64,000 nucleotides of DNA from Agrypnia vestita (GCA_016648135.1 JADDOH010023125.1:168848-232847), one strand, 5' to 3'; positions 47,820 through 59,453 are shown, counted from the stretch's first letter. The notes: generated by a model from the sequence alone, not told the origin. Made by a program: numbers and translations.

Positions 47820-48457
47820 CCTAGCAATGTAGTATAAAAATAAACGGTAAGTAGGTCGAAAAAATGTAACTTTTTCAAATCGCACTACCGCGGAAATGTT
47901 ATCTCCTTTAATAATAAGAGAAAACGACTGGCGTTGACGTCATCGCATCGTGCATCTTACTTAAAGTTTACAGAAATTGACGAAATTTAATTCTGACACT
48001 AACCTTATTAGAGACATAAAAAGTTTCCCTGTCACACTCAGGCAGTCGAGAGATGTGTTAAGGGGGGGGGGGGTAAGGTTTTTAACTTTTTTTTTGCATT
48101 TTATTTTTAATTTTTTAAATGAATGTATAACGTCGCTAGAATATTGTGTCAAAATTTCAAGTCAATCGGAGAAAAATTGACGAAATTATGAACATTTGAG
48201 CGATTCTCAGACTGATTTTCTATACCTGCTCGGGCAATTAAGAGACGCGCTCACCTGAGGACTACCGGACGTGCTATTTGTATTGGAAGAGTTTTGCGTA
48301 GACAAAAACAAAAAAATGCTGATGATGAAAGCTCTTTGCTGTGTGAACATGGCATCGACGATTATGTGTAAGTATAAAATAAGTGTTGAGTTTTATTTTG
48401 AATTTTACAGTGTGCAAAACTTTAAAGCGTTTTCCCCACATCTCACGTTTTCAAAGT
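47820..48457. other. TE-like DNA, unassigned; G12 run at 48,062-48,073
   Basis: CAAAATTTCAAGTCAATCGG and GAACATTTGAGCGATTCTC are repeat-like phrases but I cannot pair ends. Poly-G and poly-T runs follow. Confidence 0.35.
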
Positions 48458-48765
48458 CGGTGTCCATCATAACTTCAAAACTACTGCACCGATCCTTTTG
48501 AAATTTTGAACACTATATCTGTACATAATTTACGAGGTAACGCTGGAGACTTTTTTTCAAATATGTTATTAATTTTTTTTTTTTAACAAATTAGTCGATA
48601 TTTTTCGCAAAAAATCGCGTTTTTCCCTTCAAAGTGTTCCAAAAAATTTAAAAATTGAAATTTCAAAAAACCCTCCCAGCGTTACCTGGGAAAACCTATT
48701 ATCTAACGAATGAACTTTGGTTTTTTGATTTCAGATGATCTAGCACCAAGTTATGATGGACACCG
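48458..48765. mobile_element. foldback MITE family 7
   Basis: CGGTGTCCATCATAACTT at 48,458 is the exact inverse of AAGTTATGATGGACACCG ending 48,765. Inside, GAGGTAACGCTGGAGA is the near-inverse of CCCAGCGTTACCTGGG. It is about 308 bp and AT-rich inside. Confidence 0.65.
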
Positions 48766-48959
48766 CAATTCTACTATTTTCCGAGACACGTCCGAATAAT
48801 TGCTGCCATTGCCGATTTTTAAATATTTCTTCGTTAAAATTTAATACAATATTTTTTAAATGTCATACTTTAATGTAACATTGGTTTTAATATAGATATT
48901 TTAACTGTGTCGTCACAAAAAATTCACGAAAACATGCATTTTTTTGTACGAATTAACCT

Positions 48960-49275
48960 TACCCTTCCCCTTAAGGGCCTTCTATTTTGAATTCTGCCCA
49001 AAACCGGACCAGTAAACCCGACTGTTCGGGGCAAGAGCCAGAACAAAAGTGAGTTAAAAATCCTAATAGATGCTAAAAATTATTGATTTATTTATTTGTT
49101 TAATAGCCGACTTTGTGAACGGGTAATGACTTCACTAATTGGTTTTTCTATTATTGTTGGATTTTGTGGGTTAATTGATAATGTTAGGTTTTTTCCAGGA
49201 ATTGCAATACTTACAGAAACACATTTATAATTGTTGATTCTTTTTACAAACCGCACATGTAACATAAAATTCAAA
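48960..49275 (-). pseudogene. C-terminal end of an unidentified TE protein plus 3' region (Penelope-like?), copy 1
   Basis: The minus-strand frame 49,274-49,092 ends IPGKNLTLSINPQNP, KPISEVITRSQSRLLNK. The copy at 53,480-53,700 conserves this (PGKKPTLKINPQNS, KPISKVITLSQSRLLNK, then stop), so it is a real coding end rather than chance. The shared 3' region contains GGCAAGAGCCAGAACAAAA (plus-strand sense). In copy 2 that region leads into a hammerhead-like motif, suggesting a Penelope-like element. No catalytic domain is left to confirm this. Confidence 0.4.
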
Positions 49276-49342
49276 CATGACAGATATTATAGTAAATAAA
49301 TATGAGTATCTACTTATTTATATTTTATTTTAAATCATTACT

Positions 49343-49760
49343 GTGGTGGATCAGGTTTTCCAGGCAACAGGATTGGGAAAAAAGAAAATACAATTAATTG
49401 TACGGGAGTTTAAAAATAAAGGATTGTCGGATGCCATAACTTCTCCCAAGAAGAAGCTTCGAGAAAAGAAAATACAGTTTGACGACTTCAATAATGTAGT
49501 TATTAGACGGTCATTTATGATTTTCATATTTCAAATGTGAAGAGATTAGTTTTGAAAAAGTCGAAAAAATAACCATCGGCGAATGGGGAAATGTTTGCAC
49601 ACATACAAAAGGAATTGAAACTGATTACGCGATAAAAGTATATTCAAATGGATGTAGTCACAGAATTTTATCAATTTAAATAAATTTAGACGAAGATTCG
49701 GAGTACAATACAAGCGACAATAGTTTATCTGATTAAAAATCATTATAAGAATTTGAAATT
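49343..49760 (+). pseudogene. transposase remnant, N- and C-terminal parts fused by deletion
   Basis: The N-terminal part, 49,343-49,530, reads VDQVFQATGLGKKKIQLIV then TSPKKKLREKKIQFDDFNN and VVIRRS. This is the helix-turn-helix and linker style of a common insect Tc1/mariner-like transposase family. It passes directly to C-terminal sequence (KKSKKITIGEWGNVCTHTKG, IETDYAI, then a stop). The same C-terminus occurs in copy B. The DDE core (about 200 residues in the family) is absent from both, so neither is autonomous. Confidence 0.55.
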
Positions 49761-49780
49761 ATTTAATTTTTAAGTATATG

Positions 49781-50877
49781 CTTTATAGACTACGAAAAAG
49801 CACATTTCTTGAGTAAAATACATAGATTTAATTAGAATATTTCAAAGATGTGATATAGATGAGAAGGATGTGAGAATAATTAAAAAATTGTTCTGGGAGT
49901 AAAACGATATTATGAAACTTGAGAATGGAGTCACTTCACGAGGCATTCCTGTTCAGCGTGGAGTTTGACAGGGATGTGTTCTCTTTCCTTTATTGTTCAA
50001 TATATACTCTGACATGGTCTTCAAAGAAACGCTAGATAATACAAACCTTGACGTGAATGTCAACAGTGTGGCTATCAACAACATCCGATATGCTGATGAC
50101 ACCGCTTTTCTGGTAGATAATGTTGAAGACCTGCAACAACTGCCCACTAAAATTAAATTCACTGGCAAACACTATGGTCTAAAAGACCAAGTTTATGGTT
50201 TTTAGCCGAGTGAATCATTCAAATGTGTGCCTTCAATTAAAAGGTGTCAAAATTAAGAGAGTAAAACAGTTTAAATATTTGGGCAGTATTATTACTGACA
50301 ATCTGGACCCTGATACGGAGATCAAATGCAGAATAGAGACAGCCCGTGCATATTTTAATAAGATGAAAAGTCTACTCTGCAATGACGACTTAAACTTGAA
50401 GCTCAGATAGAGGTTGATCAAAAGCTATGCATGGTCAGTTCTACTTTACGGTGTTGAAGCATGGACGCTGGAAGTGAATACTCTAAATCACCTAGAGGCG
50501 TTCGAAATGTGGATACATCGTAAAATGTTAAGGATATCTTCGATTGACATGACTAGTAATATTGAAGTTTTACGTAGAGCAAATACAAACAGACAGTTAA
50601 TCAACACAGTAAAGTTCCGTGAAATTTCATACTTAGGTCATATAATGAGAGGCGAAAAGTACTCCATTCTTCAGCTCGTCATGAAGGGGAAGATTGAGTG
50701 TTGCAGAGGCATCGGAAGGAGGCGGCATTCCCGGCTTCGAAACATCCGAGAGTGGACTGGGATAAGAGGCGTGGAAGAGCTGTTCCGCACTGCCCTGAAC
50801 AGGGAAACATTCTCCCAGATGAGCACCGACGTCGGAGTGACCTGACAGGACACATGAAGAAGAAGAAGAAAAAAGCT
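49781..50877 (+). pseudogene. 5'-truncated non-LTR retrotransposon, reverse transcriptase to 3' end
   Basis: Begins inside motif A (FIDYEKAHF). It continues with GVTSRGIPVQRGV, a stop, QGCVLSPLLFNIYSDM, and INNIRYADDTAFLVDNVED (catalytic YADD intact). Then come KRVKQFKYLGSIITDN, SVLLYGVEAWTLEVNTL, EAFEMWIHRKMLRIS, REISYLGHIMRGEKYSI and GIGRRRHSRLRNIREWTG. It ends in a (GAA)n tail at about 50,855-50,877. Frames shift at about 50,190 and there is a stop at 50,408. It lies in transposon copy A: flanks GAAATTATTTAATTTT and AAGTCAATATTTTC resume the host element. Confidence 0.85.
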
Positions 50878-51200
50878 GGAAGTCAATATTTTCATTTTAT
50901 TTAATAACAATTTTTAAATCATTTTTATTTTGAAAACGAAATCAGATAAGCTATTGGATTCTAGTTGCGGTTACGAATAGATTTCAAAATAATTGTTATT
51001 TGGGGATTTAAAAAATTAAATATTGTTTTTTTTTTATAATACATATACATGTTTGATTATTTCAGGGTGAGAAAATAAAATACTATTAATATATTTTTTT
51101 TGCGTCCATCATTTACTCAAAAAAAGAATGTTTTGAGTTTTTGTAAACGCACTGTAACTTACACCAATGCAAGTGTCTTTCTTAAAGTGAACGGAGTCTA

Positions 51201-52195
51201 ACTTTAAGTATATTTAATATGTAATGAAAATGTTAATATGAATTAAGGCAGTTACCAAAATTCGATAGGTTACAGTGATTTTAATGCATAAAACTACGTA
51301 CATATAGCTTAACAAAACGTGAAAATGAAATAATAATATACAGCGAATAAATAATATTTAGCTTAGGTATAGTACTTTGTAAAATTGGTCGCAAAATGTG
51401 TGGAAAATCGGAATTTCGTACTCGAATATTATTTTTAATCTGTAAAAATGAAACAATACCTGAAATGTTTCTTGCGAAAACACATTTCGTTTACGAGAAG
51501 TTAAATTATTCACTCAGAGCTAAAAGGATAATACCGAGAAAAATGAAATAAAGAAAAAAGCCAGGAGTAAAGCATGGTAGTTAATGAATTCAATTTAAAA
51601 ATGGTGTATGGTTAAGATAATCTGGAAAACAAAATTCATGTTTACTTAAGGAGGCGTTTATACTATTTTTATAAAGAAAATACACACATTACCTGAAAAT
51701 CTAAAGACTATAAAATATAATGAAACGGTTGAGAAAAAGCGCTTTCCATGTCTCAGATAAATGTGTTATACCACCCTACACAGAAAGTGTTTTTATTGTT
51801 TGAAAAAATAGTCGTTAATTAAGTTAAATAAACAAATTAAAATAAAATCTTACCTCTGCATTATTGAGTATTAAAAATGGGTAGCGTAAACATCTGTTAA
51901 TAACTATCTTTGTTATACACAACTTGTTAAAACATTCACCTGGATAATATAAGTATATGTAAGTAAAAGTATATCTTCTTTTTAAGTTGAATGGCGAGAA
52001 TATATAAATAATTGCAACCAACTCTGACTTGCAAGTGGCGGTTAAAAGCTTTAGTCATTATTGCGACATGATTTCCTGGCAGGATGAGAAACTTATACTG
52101 ACTGAACTACCGCTTTTGAGCTATGTACTTATAAAGTGAAGAGCTGAAAACAGTTTTCGTCGAACGAAATGTCCGAATATTCGATTTTCCCAAGT
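51201..52195. other. no recognisable feature
   Basis: AT-rich; nothing seen. Confidence 0.45.
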
Positions 52196-52197
52196 CC

Positions 52198-52245
52198 CTG
52201 CCACACGCAGTCAGTAGAAAGAAATATACTGACTGTGTGTGGCAG
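52198..52245. other. strong RNA-type hairpin, 19-bp stem
   Basis: CTGCCACACGCAGTCAGTA (52,198-52,216) pairs with TACTGACTGTGTGTGGCAG (52,227-52,245), with one G-T pair and a 10-nt loop. It is short for a microRNA precursor and could equally be a MITE core. Confidence 0.7.
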
Positions 52246-52249
52246 AGAA

Positions 52250-53265
52250 ATGTGTGGATGCCTTAAATTGACGACTGTAGCTGCAGATTCTGTGGTAGGG
52301 TAAACAGTTAGAGAAGTTTTTATTGCAGCCAAGCAGAATTCCAGGAAAATTTTGCCAATGATTAATTCTAAAAAATAACTTTAGTTGTCTTTAAAAATAC
52401 TCTTTTTGGAAAATTTTGTATGTTTTATAATTTAAAAAAAATAATAATTCAGCTTAAAATTTCCAGTAAATTTTTGTTTTGGTATATTATGATTACACAT
52501 ATATATATATATGTAATCATATTATTTCACAAAGTTCATAGTCTGTTCTGTTGCTCAAAAGAAACGCCAATTCAGAATGCATTGCAGATATCCTCTCCAA
52601 CTGAAACTTTTATGCGCAGTATTCCAGTATGAGGTCAGAGTGCCTCATCCATGTTGGAAATGATAATTAGAGGTTACCGTTGTTTCCGGACATATCCCTT
52701 GGCGAGAATTGTACTTGGGTGTTTCCATTTTGAACATCAGAATTCAATCGACATCATCTCCCAGTGATTGATACCCTCAGGCCTCAGTGTCATCCAGAAT
52801 GAATATATTAGATTTTATAGTGATGGAAAGTGTATGCGCCCTACACGGGTGGCATACGAATTTGCATTTGTGCTATGAACAAATAATTATATGCAACATG
52901 ATTTACATAGAGCGTAGAAATAATCCTGCAAACAAACAAAGTTTATATAATATTCGACATACAATGTTGCAATCTAAAAGTTGCGTGACAATGTTACAAA
53001 GCCTTACCGGACCAATAGCCGCGGACCTAACCTGGACCTTTCAATAATTACATCTTGAAACAGTGAAATAAAAATAGGTCTTCTCAACGGACGCTGTCAA
53101 ATTTATAAGCTTAGATTGATGACGCGGTGCGCCCTTCCATAGATATTATGAGACGTAGTGACTAGATCTGCGCACGGCTGTGAAGCGGACTTACCACGCG
53201 AGCGATTGTTCAAGTAGCTACCTTGAATTTAAATTACTTGCACGGAGCATATTACAATAAATTTT
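52250..53265. other. no assigned gene; AT palindrome at about 52,486-52,523
   Basis: ATTATGATTACA...TGTAATCATATTA flank an (AT)n core. An 86-codon frame at 52,787-53,047 is unrecognised and lacks exon signals. Confidence 0.35.
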
Positions 53266-53269
53266 ACAA

Positions 53270-53362
53270 TGAAAAAACATATATTTATATATAAAAAAAA
53301 TATATATATGTATATATCATATATAGTATAATATATCATATATATATATATATGTATATATA
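53270..53362. repeat. TA-rich microsatellite
   Basis: Long (TA)n with ATATATCATATATAG interruptions. Confidence 0.9.
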
Positions 53363-53424
53363 TAAAAGATGACGAACTACCTTCTGGGGGAACCCGCGTC
53401 AAACAGTCCTGAAAATGACTTTTA

Positions 53425-53700
53425 AACTCCCAACGTTTCGAATAGGTAACACTGCTCATTCTCAAGGGCCTCTTATTTTAAGTCCTGCCCAAAATCCTGA
53501 CTGTTTGAGGCAAGAGCCAGAACAAAATTGAATTAAAATCCTAATTGGTGCTAAAAATTATTGATTTTTATTTATTTGTTTAATAGCCGACTTTGGGAAA
53601 GGGTAATTACTTTACTAATTGGTTTTACCATTATTGATGAATTTTGTGGGTTAATTTTCAATGTTGGTTTTTTTCCAGGAAAATTGAATATTCCATTATA
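53425..53700 (-). pseudogene. TE protein C-terminus and hammerhead-like 3' motif (Penelope-like?), copy 2
   Basis: On the minus strand the frame PGKKPTLKINPQNS, KPISKVITLSQSRLLNK stops at 53,584. The 3' region follows (TTGTTCTGGCTCTTGCC), then CCTTGAGAATGAGCAGTG...CTATTCGAAACGTTGGGAG at about 53,430-53,470. TTGAGAA, a short stem, and GAAACG approximate the CTGANGA and GAAAC core of type-I hammerhead ribozymes found in Penelope-like elements. Core bases differ, so activity is unlikely. Confidence 0.4.
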
Positions 53701-53998
53701 CATATATATATATATATATATATATTAGTTATATTATATAGATATATATATATAATAATGTCTTAATACTTGGCTAACAATTCCTCCCCGTTTTTTTGTG
53801 GTCTTTAAGTTTATTTATCTCTTTTTGATTCACCTGTTGCGTAATTAAATTGAAATTTTAAAAAATATTTAACTAACTATTTATATATATATCTATATAT
53901 ATATATCTCTCATCTATAATATATACATATATATATCTATATCTAAATATATATATTATGAGTCTTCATAATATGATTACATATATATATGTGACAAA
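53700..53998. repeat. clustered TA-rich microsatellites
   Basis: Three (TA)n blocks (53,701-53,755; 53,882-53,952; 53,980-53,993) with AT-rich spacers. Confidence 0.85.
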
Positions 53999-54029
53999 AG
54001 TAAATTTTGGACTATCTCGCGTTTTTTGT

Positions 54030-54115
54030 AAATGGTCTCCCTGAGAAGACCTAGGGCGACGTTTCGACACGGTATCACGTGCCATTGTCAAGGCTAAAAA
54101 GGCCTCAAAAGTTAC
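54030..54115 (-). repeat. second hammerhead-like motif
   Basis: The minus strand reads CCTTGACAATGGCACGTGAT, then ACCGTGTCGAAACGTCGCCC. GGCACG pairs with CGTGTC (one G-T) as stem II between TTGACAA and GAAACG. Core positions are degenerate, as in the motif at 53,430-53,470. Confidence 0.3.
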
Positions 54116-54149
54116 GGACTAGCCGTACTTGTTCGCGGGTGACATGAAA

Positions 54150-56090
54150 GTCTCCCACCAATAAGGCAGTCTCATTGGTGAAGAGAGGTATTTTAAAAAT
54201 TATTTCACTGCACATTTTTTTTCATTTTTATTTAACTGTTTTCTCATAAAAATCAGTAAGTAAAATGTTTTGAATTTGATTTTAAGTAAAAGATATAGCG
54301 TTGTCTTTAATCCTTTCTAAAAATTCTAATTTTATTTATTAAGGAACGCGTTATTTAATATTCCAGATAAATCATTCTCAGCGCTTACAACTGATTGATC
54401 CTTGCGGTGATAAATATTAAAATTATTACTGTAATTTTTTTAAGGAAACTTGAATATTTTAAGTCGCAGGTTAATTGTTACCCAGCACGGCAGGCGCCCG
54501 CAGATCAAAATCAACGTTCAGCGACAATAAATAATCCGTATCTAGCGCGAGATCGGTGGCCACGAAGCCTTATCTGGTCTTATAAAATATGTACATTACT
54601 ACCTTAAAATGTCCTGAACAAGTAACGCATTAACGCATTAAGTTGCTCGGAGGCATAAATTCAGGTTTAGATACTTCCGTTATCCGTAGCGATTCAGTGG
54701 TAAAGGCAGGGCGCCAACCCGGGGCCTGGCATACCTCACAAACATGCAAAAATACAATTAATCTTCCGCTACAATTTTAATAAACAACGCGTCCCTAACG
54801 GCGTTACTCTCGTTATGGCTAACGGTTATGCGTCGCTAGGCATTTCATGTCTCGTTTCTTTCAGCATTTGAATAATTAAATCCACTTTAGAATATGGAAA
54901 AGGGCGCAAAATCAGAATAAAACAATAACGACCGAGAGACCTCCAACGTGAAATTACGCAGGCGATGAATTAAATTACATTACTTTTCATGTTGCAGACG
55001 ACAATGAAAATATTTTAAAAGAATTTTCCAATTTCCGTTCATTTTATGCAGATAATGAAAAAGTTTAGATCACGTAGCGTATCATTAAAATAGCTCGAGC
55101 GAAGAAACGTTTATGAATAACAACAACCGAGGCAATGTTGTCTGATCATTTTTGACGACCGAAAGTGCACGATGATATGAATACCCGATGGCAGCTACAG
55201 CGATGGCTTATTTATTAATTATTTTCTTTTTCTTTTCGGTCACTCCTGGTTTTTCTCTTCTATTCGCTCAAAAAGCGGGTTCCCTCACGTTTGCAACTGT
55301 CATGACTCGGTATGGCAGATTATGAACGAATAGTTTCACCAAATTGCAACTATAGCGACGTTTTCACAACAAATTATACACTGCAAATCACCGAAACAGA
55401 ATTTATGGTAATCAGTTGGCGAGCACGCCATTATATTATGTAATACAAACGGCCGACCAGGAATGATAAAACACCGTTGACACAAAAACAAAGAGAAAAA
55501 TTCTATACTCCGCACGCGGCAATTATATTGTGAAAATTGTTATACACTATACAGAAATTGATTTGAATTAGGCTTTAAATCAGAACGTGTTTCTTAAAAA
55601 TTCCCGTCGGTCGGCGGGAACGAGAATTCGAGATTTGGTCTTCCACAGAGAAGCGGACGCGGTCTGGTGTAAGCAAGAGTTCCAAAAATCTCTCGGAGAA
55701 CAAAAAGATATCAATACATTTTTCACTGTTGTCCATATATTGGTTAATTATTAATATTAATTTTGCAGTAGCATAATGTATTTATGATTTCTCTTAATCC
55801 AAATTGATTCTCTTTAATAATATTATTGGTTTTTATACATGATAATAGTTGATTTTTTTCAATCTTTTCATAAATTTTAGCCATTCAAAGCTAATATCGT
55901 ATTTCAAAACTTAAATTTATCCATCCAATGGAGACTTATTATAAAGAAATATTATTTCTATCATCAAAATGTGATTTAAAAATAACCAGTTTCATAATAA
56001 TTACTGATTTGAGTTCTCCTGCTTCATATAAAAATAATATTTATTTAACAATACGTAACCTTGTTTTCTTTTAAATAATATTAGAGTCCA
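54150..56090. other. non-repetitive, moderately GC-rich stretch at 54,480-55,720; no gene seen
   Basis: About 1.2 kb with balanced composition (for example CAACGCGTCCCTAACGGCGT), no TE ends and no long frame. It could hold conserved non-coding or regulatory DNA. The remainder is AT-rich. Confidence 0.3.
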
Positions 56091-56539
56091 TTCACTTTAG
56101 GTAAGCCTTTTGCATTATTGTGAGTAACAGTCCGTTTACAAAATCTCGTAACATTCTTTTTTAGAGTAAATGATAGACGCAAAAGAATATTTAAATAGTA
56201 TTTTATTTTCTTAACCTAAAATTTGCATATATATATATATATATATTATAAAAAAACTATATTTCATTTTTTTAAACCCCAAATAATAATTATTTAGAAA
56301 TCTATTCGTAACCGTAACTAGAATCCAATAACTGATCTAATTTCGTTTTCAAAATTAGTATGATTTTAAAATTGTTAAATAAAATAAAGACATTGACTTT
56401 ATGTTTTTTTAATAAAATACTCTGAATAAGATTTTTTTTTAATGTCATGATTGTTTTAAATATTTCAGTTTAAGTATAATAAAAACTTGTAAGTGTATCC
56501 GCTATTGTAAGGCATATGTCATTAGTATTACTCAAAATA

Positions 56540-56765
56540 TATCATTCTCTATGAAACAATGTCCATCACTAACGCTGCCACATGGATCAAATAATAATGA
56601 GGTATAGGAAGGAAAAAAAGCAAAATTCTCTATTTTATTTCCATCACTAATGTTATCGAGGCGCTACGCTACTCTGGATAGCGCTGTTCTCACAGCTTTA
56701 ACTGGCAGCCGAAATATATAATAAAATTACGTTATTTTTGACGGATTATGGCTTTTAAAATAAAT
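56540..56765 (-). repeat. dispersed repeat C, nested copy
   Basis: Minus-strand ATAATCCGTCAAAAATAACG, GCTGCCAGTTAAAGCTGTGA, GAACAGCGCTATCCAGAGTA, GATAACATTAGTGATGG, GCGTTAGTGATGGACATTGT. The same order occurs at 58,984-59,212. Confidence 0.65.
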
Positions 56766-56814
56766 ATATAAGCGGGTATAATTGTGGTTAAATTGTTTCG
56801 AATTCTTATAGTTA

Positions 56815-57125
56815 ATTTTAATCAGATAAACTATAATCGTTTGTATCGGACTCTGAATTCTCGTCTAAATTCAAATTAAATTGATTAATGTGTATGATTT
56901 CATCTATTTGAATACCCTTAGTCGCATGCTCAGTTTCAATTCCTTTTGTGTGTCAGCAAACATTTTTCCATTCGCTGATGGTTATTTTATCAACTTTTTC
57001 CATTTTATCTTTATATAACTTATCTTTATATAATTCTTCGAGATATTTATATACATTTAAAACTATCTCCTTTGTTTGACCTGAAAGTGATTTCTCCTTT
57101 CCTAATTTAAAAATATTCGTGATTT
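56815..57125 (-). pseudogene. transposase remnant, copy B
   Basis: The minus strand reads FKLGKEKSLSGQTKEIVLNV, YKYLEELYKDK, then directly VDKITISEWKNVC and, after a small frame slip, KGIQIDEIIHINQFNLNLDE and SESDTNDYSLSD before the stop. LSGQxxEIVxNVYKxxEE is an N-terminal start seen in a common insect Tc1/mariner-like family, and the acidic Ser/Asp tail is its usual C-terminus. The catalytic core is missing. The N-terminal block retained here precedes the one retained in copy A, so the two deletions are different. Confidence 0.55.
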
Positions 57126-57299
57126 TGTAGTCAGTATCTTTGAGCGAAAACTATTAAACAAAGAAACGTCCGCTCCGCTCGCCGGTCAGAGTGTTACTGG
57201 AGCGACCAATGAAGTTGGTTTAAAAAACGAATACAATTTCACAAATTACGTGTTACAGAGGGTATTAATCACACGAATGCAAAAGGTGAATGGACTCTA

Positions 57300-57890
57300 C
57301 CTAAACTTCAATATAATGTAAGTTAAGAAAACAAGTTTCGTCTTTGACACAGATTTGTTAGTTGTTCCAAACTTAAAAGTTTCTAGCGAAATATGTAACC
57401 AGAGAGAATAACTTTATCGTGTTCGTTTAAAATAAATATGTTTTATATAATTATTTCGGCAAGTTGAATAATTTCTTTGGGCCAATTACATAGAAAGAAG
57501 ATGTTTGTTTCAAAATCTAAACAAAAGAAGCCAAAAATTATTAAGATAATACAAAATAATCTGAAACAAAGATCTGTAATATATTTCTTCGACCACAATA
57601 CAAAGTCTGTCCCAATAAATAAGTTTTAGCGTCTGTAATGCTCTCCTACTGTATATTTAGTAAAAATTTGCTTAAGAAATCTTCTAAATGTAAGGAATCT
57701 TGGAAATGTTTACGAAATCTTGGAATTATTTATTACGTCGTAAGAAAATTTTTTGCTAATTTACTTTGGAGATTGACAACGATCCTCAGTTTTGTCTAAG
57801 AAATAATATTTGCAGACATGAGTGCATGCAGAAAATATTATATTTAAATAATGTATGGAGGTTTGATGACAAGGTTGAAAAGGTCTAAGA
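57300..57890. other. no recognisable feature
   Basis: AT-rich; nothing seen. Confidence 0.45.
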
Positions 57891-57891
57891 A

Positions 57892-58270
57892 TCTATACCT
57901 ATAAAACTCAATGTCAGTCTGTCTATCTGTCTGTTCTCAATACAAATCTATACCGTTCATCCGATTCAATTCAAACGTTGCATACTTATTCTTTAGAACT
58001 CGGCGGGTAACGTAGGCGACATTTCCCCCCTATTATTTTACCCTTTCCTTTCCCCTGATATATTTTCGATGCAAATCTGTACCGTTCGACCGATCGGTCT
58101 CAAAATTCGGAAACTAATTCTTTGGGATTCGGCGGGTAACATAGGCGACATTTTCCCCCTATTATTTTAACCCTTCTTCTCCCTGACATATTTTCGATTC
58201 AAATCTATATCGTTCGAATCAAACCTTTGTTTCCCCCCACAAATTTATTTTCAACTTAATCCTTAACTCG
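57892..58270 (+). mobile_element. Helitron-like element A, copy 5 (3' end decayed)
   Basis: Starts TCTATACCTATAAAACTCAA after an A. It has three modules with CCGTTCGACCGATCGGTC and GGCGGGTAACATAGGCGAC, then CGTTCGAATCAAACCTTTG and AACTTAATCCTTAACTCG. The hairpin and CTAG are no longer readable. Confidence 0.65.
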
Positions 58271-58284
58271 AACCGCTTGTTACC

Positions 58285-58980
58285 TATAAATACCAATTTG
58301 AAGGGAGGTGAGATTATTGACCACATATGTCGGAGACTGGGACAGATAATGAAAGGGGTGAAAGACTACAAATTCTGTAAAGAAAATGATAGTAATGAGC
58401 ACTTGATTTAAATAACCTAAACGCAGACATGTTTATTGAAAGTATAATGTGCAAGCACACAGAGAGCTGCGCGCTACTCGAGTATATTTTCCGACGCCAA
58501 TTACACGTATCACTTACGGAAAGTATACCTTGCTAGTGCGCAAAAATCTAGTATATTTTCAGGCACCGCATACAAAAATATAATGAATAAGGATATTGAT
58601 GAATAACAGCAGGGTGTATAATGTTATAGTAATGTTTATTATAACTTAAATTCTCCTGAAAATTAGCGTCAAATAAACATATAATACAAAGTTAAAAGCT
58701 AATTTATAACTTATGATCCGTGGGGCCTACACTAGTATATTTTTAAATTTGCAATGAAAATTGATAAAACGAGACCCTTGTATGATTCAAATATGTAAGT
58801 TTTACTTTATATTTTATTTTTTTTATTTTGGAAAACATATAGTACAATGTAATAAAAACTTATATAGATAATATATAAAACGCTGGTAAAACTAGGAAAA
58901 AAAATAACAAACCTATAAATAACAAAATGTTTAAATATAAACCTCATGAAATTATATCTGCTTATATATTATTTATTTTA
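58285..58980. other. no gene seen; short CTCGAGTATAC-type motifs
   Basis: CTACTCGAGTATATTTTCCG, GGAAAGTATACCTTGCTAG and CTAGTATATTTTCAGGCACC (58,475-58,567) loosely recur around the mariner at 61,880-61,995. A weak, unclassified repeat. Confidence 0.3.
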
Positions 58981-58983
58981 AAG

Positions 58984-59212
58984 AAGCTATAACCCATCAA
59001 AAATGACGTGCTTTTGTTATATATTTAGGTCGCCAGTTAGTGCTGGGAGAACAGTGCTATCTAGAGTAGCGTCTTGATAACGTCAGTGATGGACATTATT
59101 AAAAATATAATTATGCTCTTTATACCTCATTATTATATTATATCACATTATTATTTGAGCATCCTGGTAGCGTTGGTGACGGACATTGTTACGTAGAGAA
59201 TTATATATTTAA
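58984..59212 (+). repeat. dispersed repeat C, copy 3
   Basis: CTATAACCCATCAAAAATGACG, CGCCAGTTAGTGCTGGGAGA, GAACAGTGCTATCTAGAGTA, GATAACGTCAGTGATGGACA, then a second GCGTTGGTGACGGACATTG at 59,171. ACCCATCAAAAATGACG recalls the Helitron B terminal hairpin, so C may be a Helitron B relative. Confidence 0.6.
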
Positions 59213-59453
59213 TGGGTAGGTACGTGCGATATGTACCTACGGTAATGGATTCACTTATTAGTTTAAATTCAGCAAAAGGAAACATAATGATGTTTGTAGG
59301 CGGACGGCGTTTAAATAGCCATTCGCTCGTGTGAACGTAATATTCGAATATACCTCTCAATTCGATAATGCAAACAAAAAGTGTCAAATTACGTTTTCTC
59401 TCTTTGAAGAACATATATATGAGTAAACGAAATACGCCACAATGACCACTGAC

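Larger units (their letters stand above)
49330..51198 (+). mobile_element. Tc1/mariner-superfamily element, internally deleted copy A with nested LINE
   Basis: The right end has GTGAACGGAGTC|TA at 51,198, matching the TIR GAGTCCATTCAC of copy B (56,094-57,297). Blocks AGCTATTGGATTCTAGTTGC, GGTTACGAATAGATTTC and TTTGGGGATTTAAAAAATT (50,950-51,025) occur inverted in copy B. The left TIR is not found. A LINE occupies 49,781-50,877. Confidence 0.65.
56094..57297 (-). mobile_element. Tc1/mariner-superfamily element, internally deleted copy B with both TIRs
   Basis: TA|GAGTCCATTCAC at 56,094 and GTGAATGGACTC|TA at 57,297 give TIRs with a TA target duplication. CTTTTGCATT is conserved just inside both ends. 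The coding remnant (57,120-56,830) is deleted internally. Dispersed repeat C is nested at about 56,540-56,765. Confidence 0.7.

Noticed and set aside
48062..48073. G12 run as a possible G-quadruplex or slippery site
   Set aside because: A single homopolymer among poly-T runs; likely ordinary slippage or sequencing-sensitive, and no associated gene.
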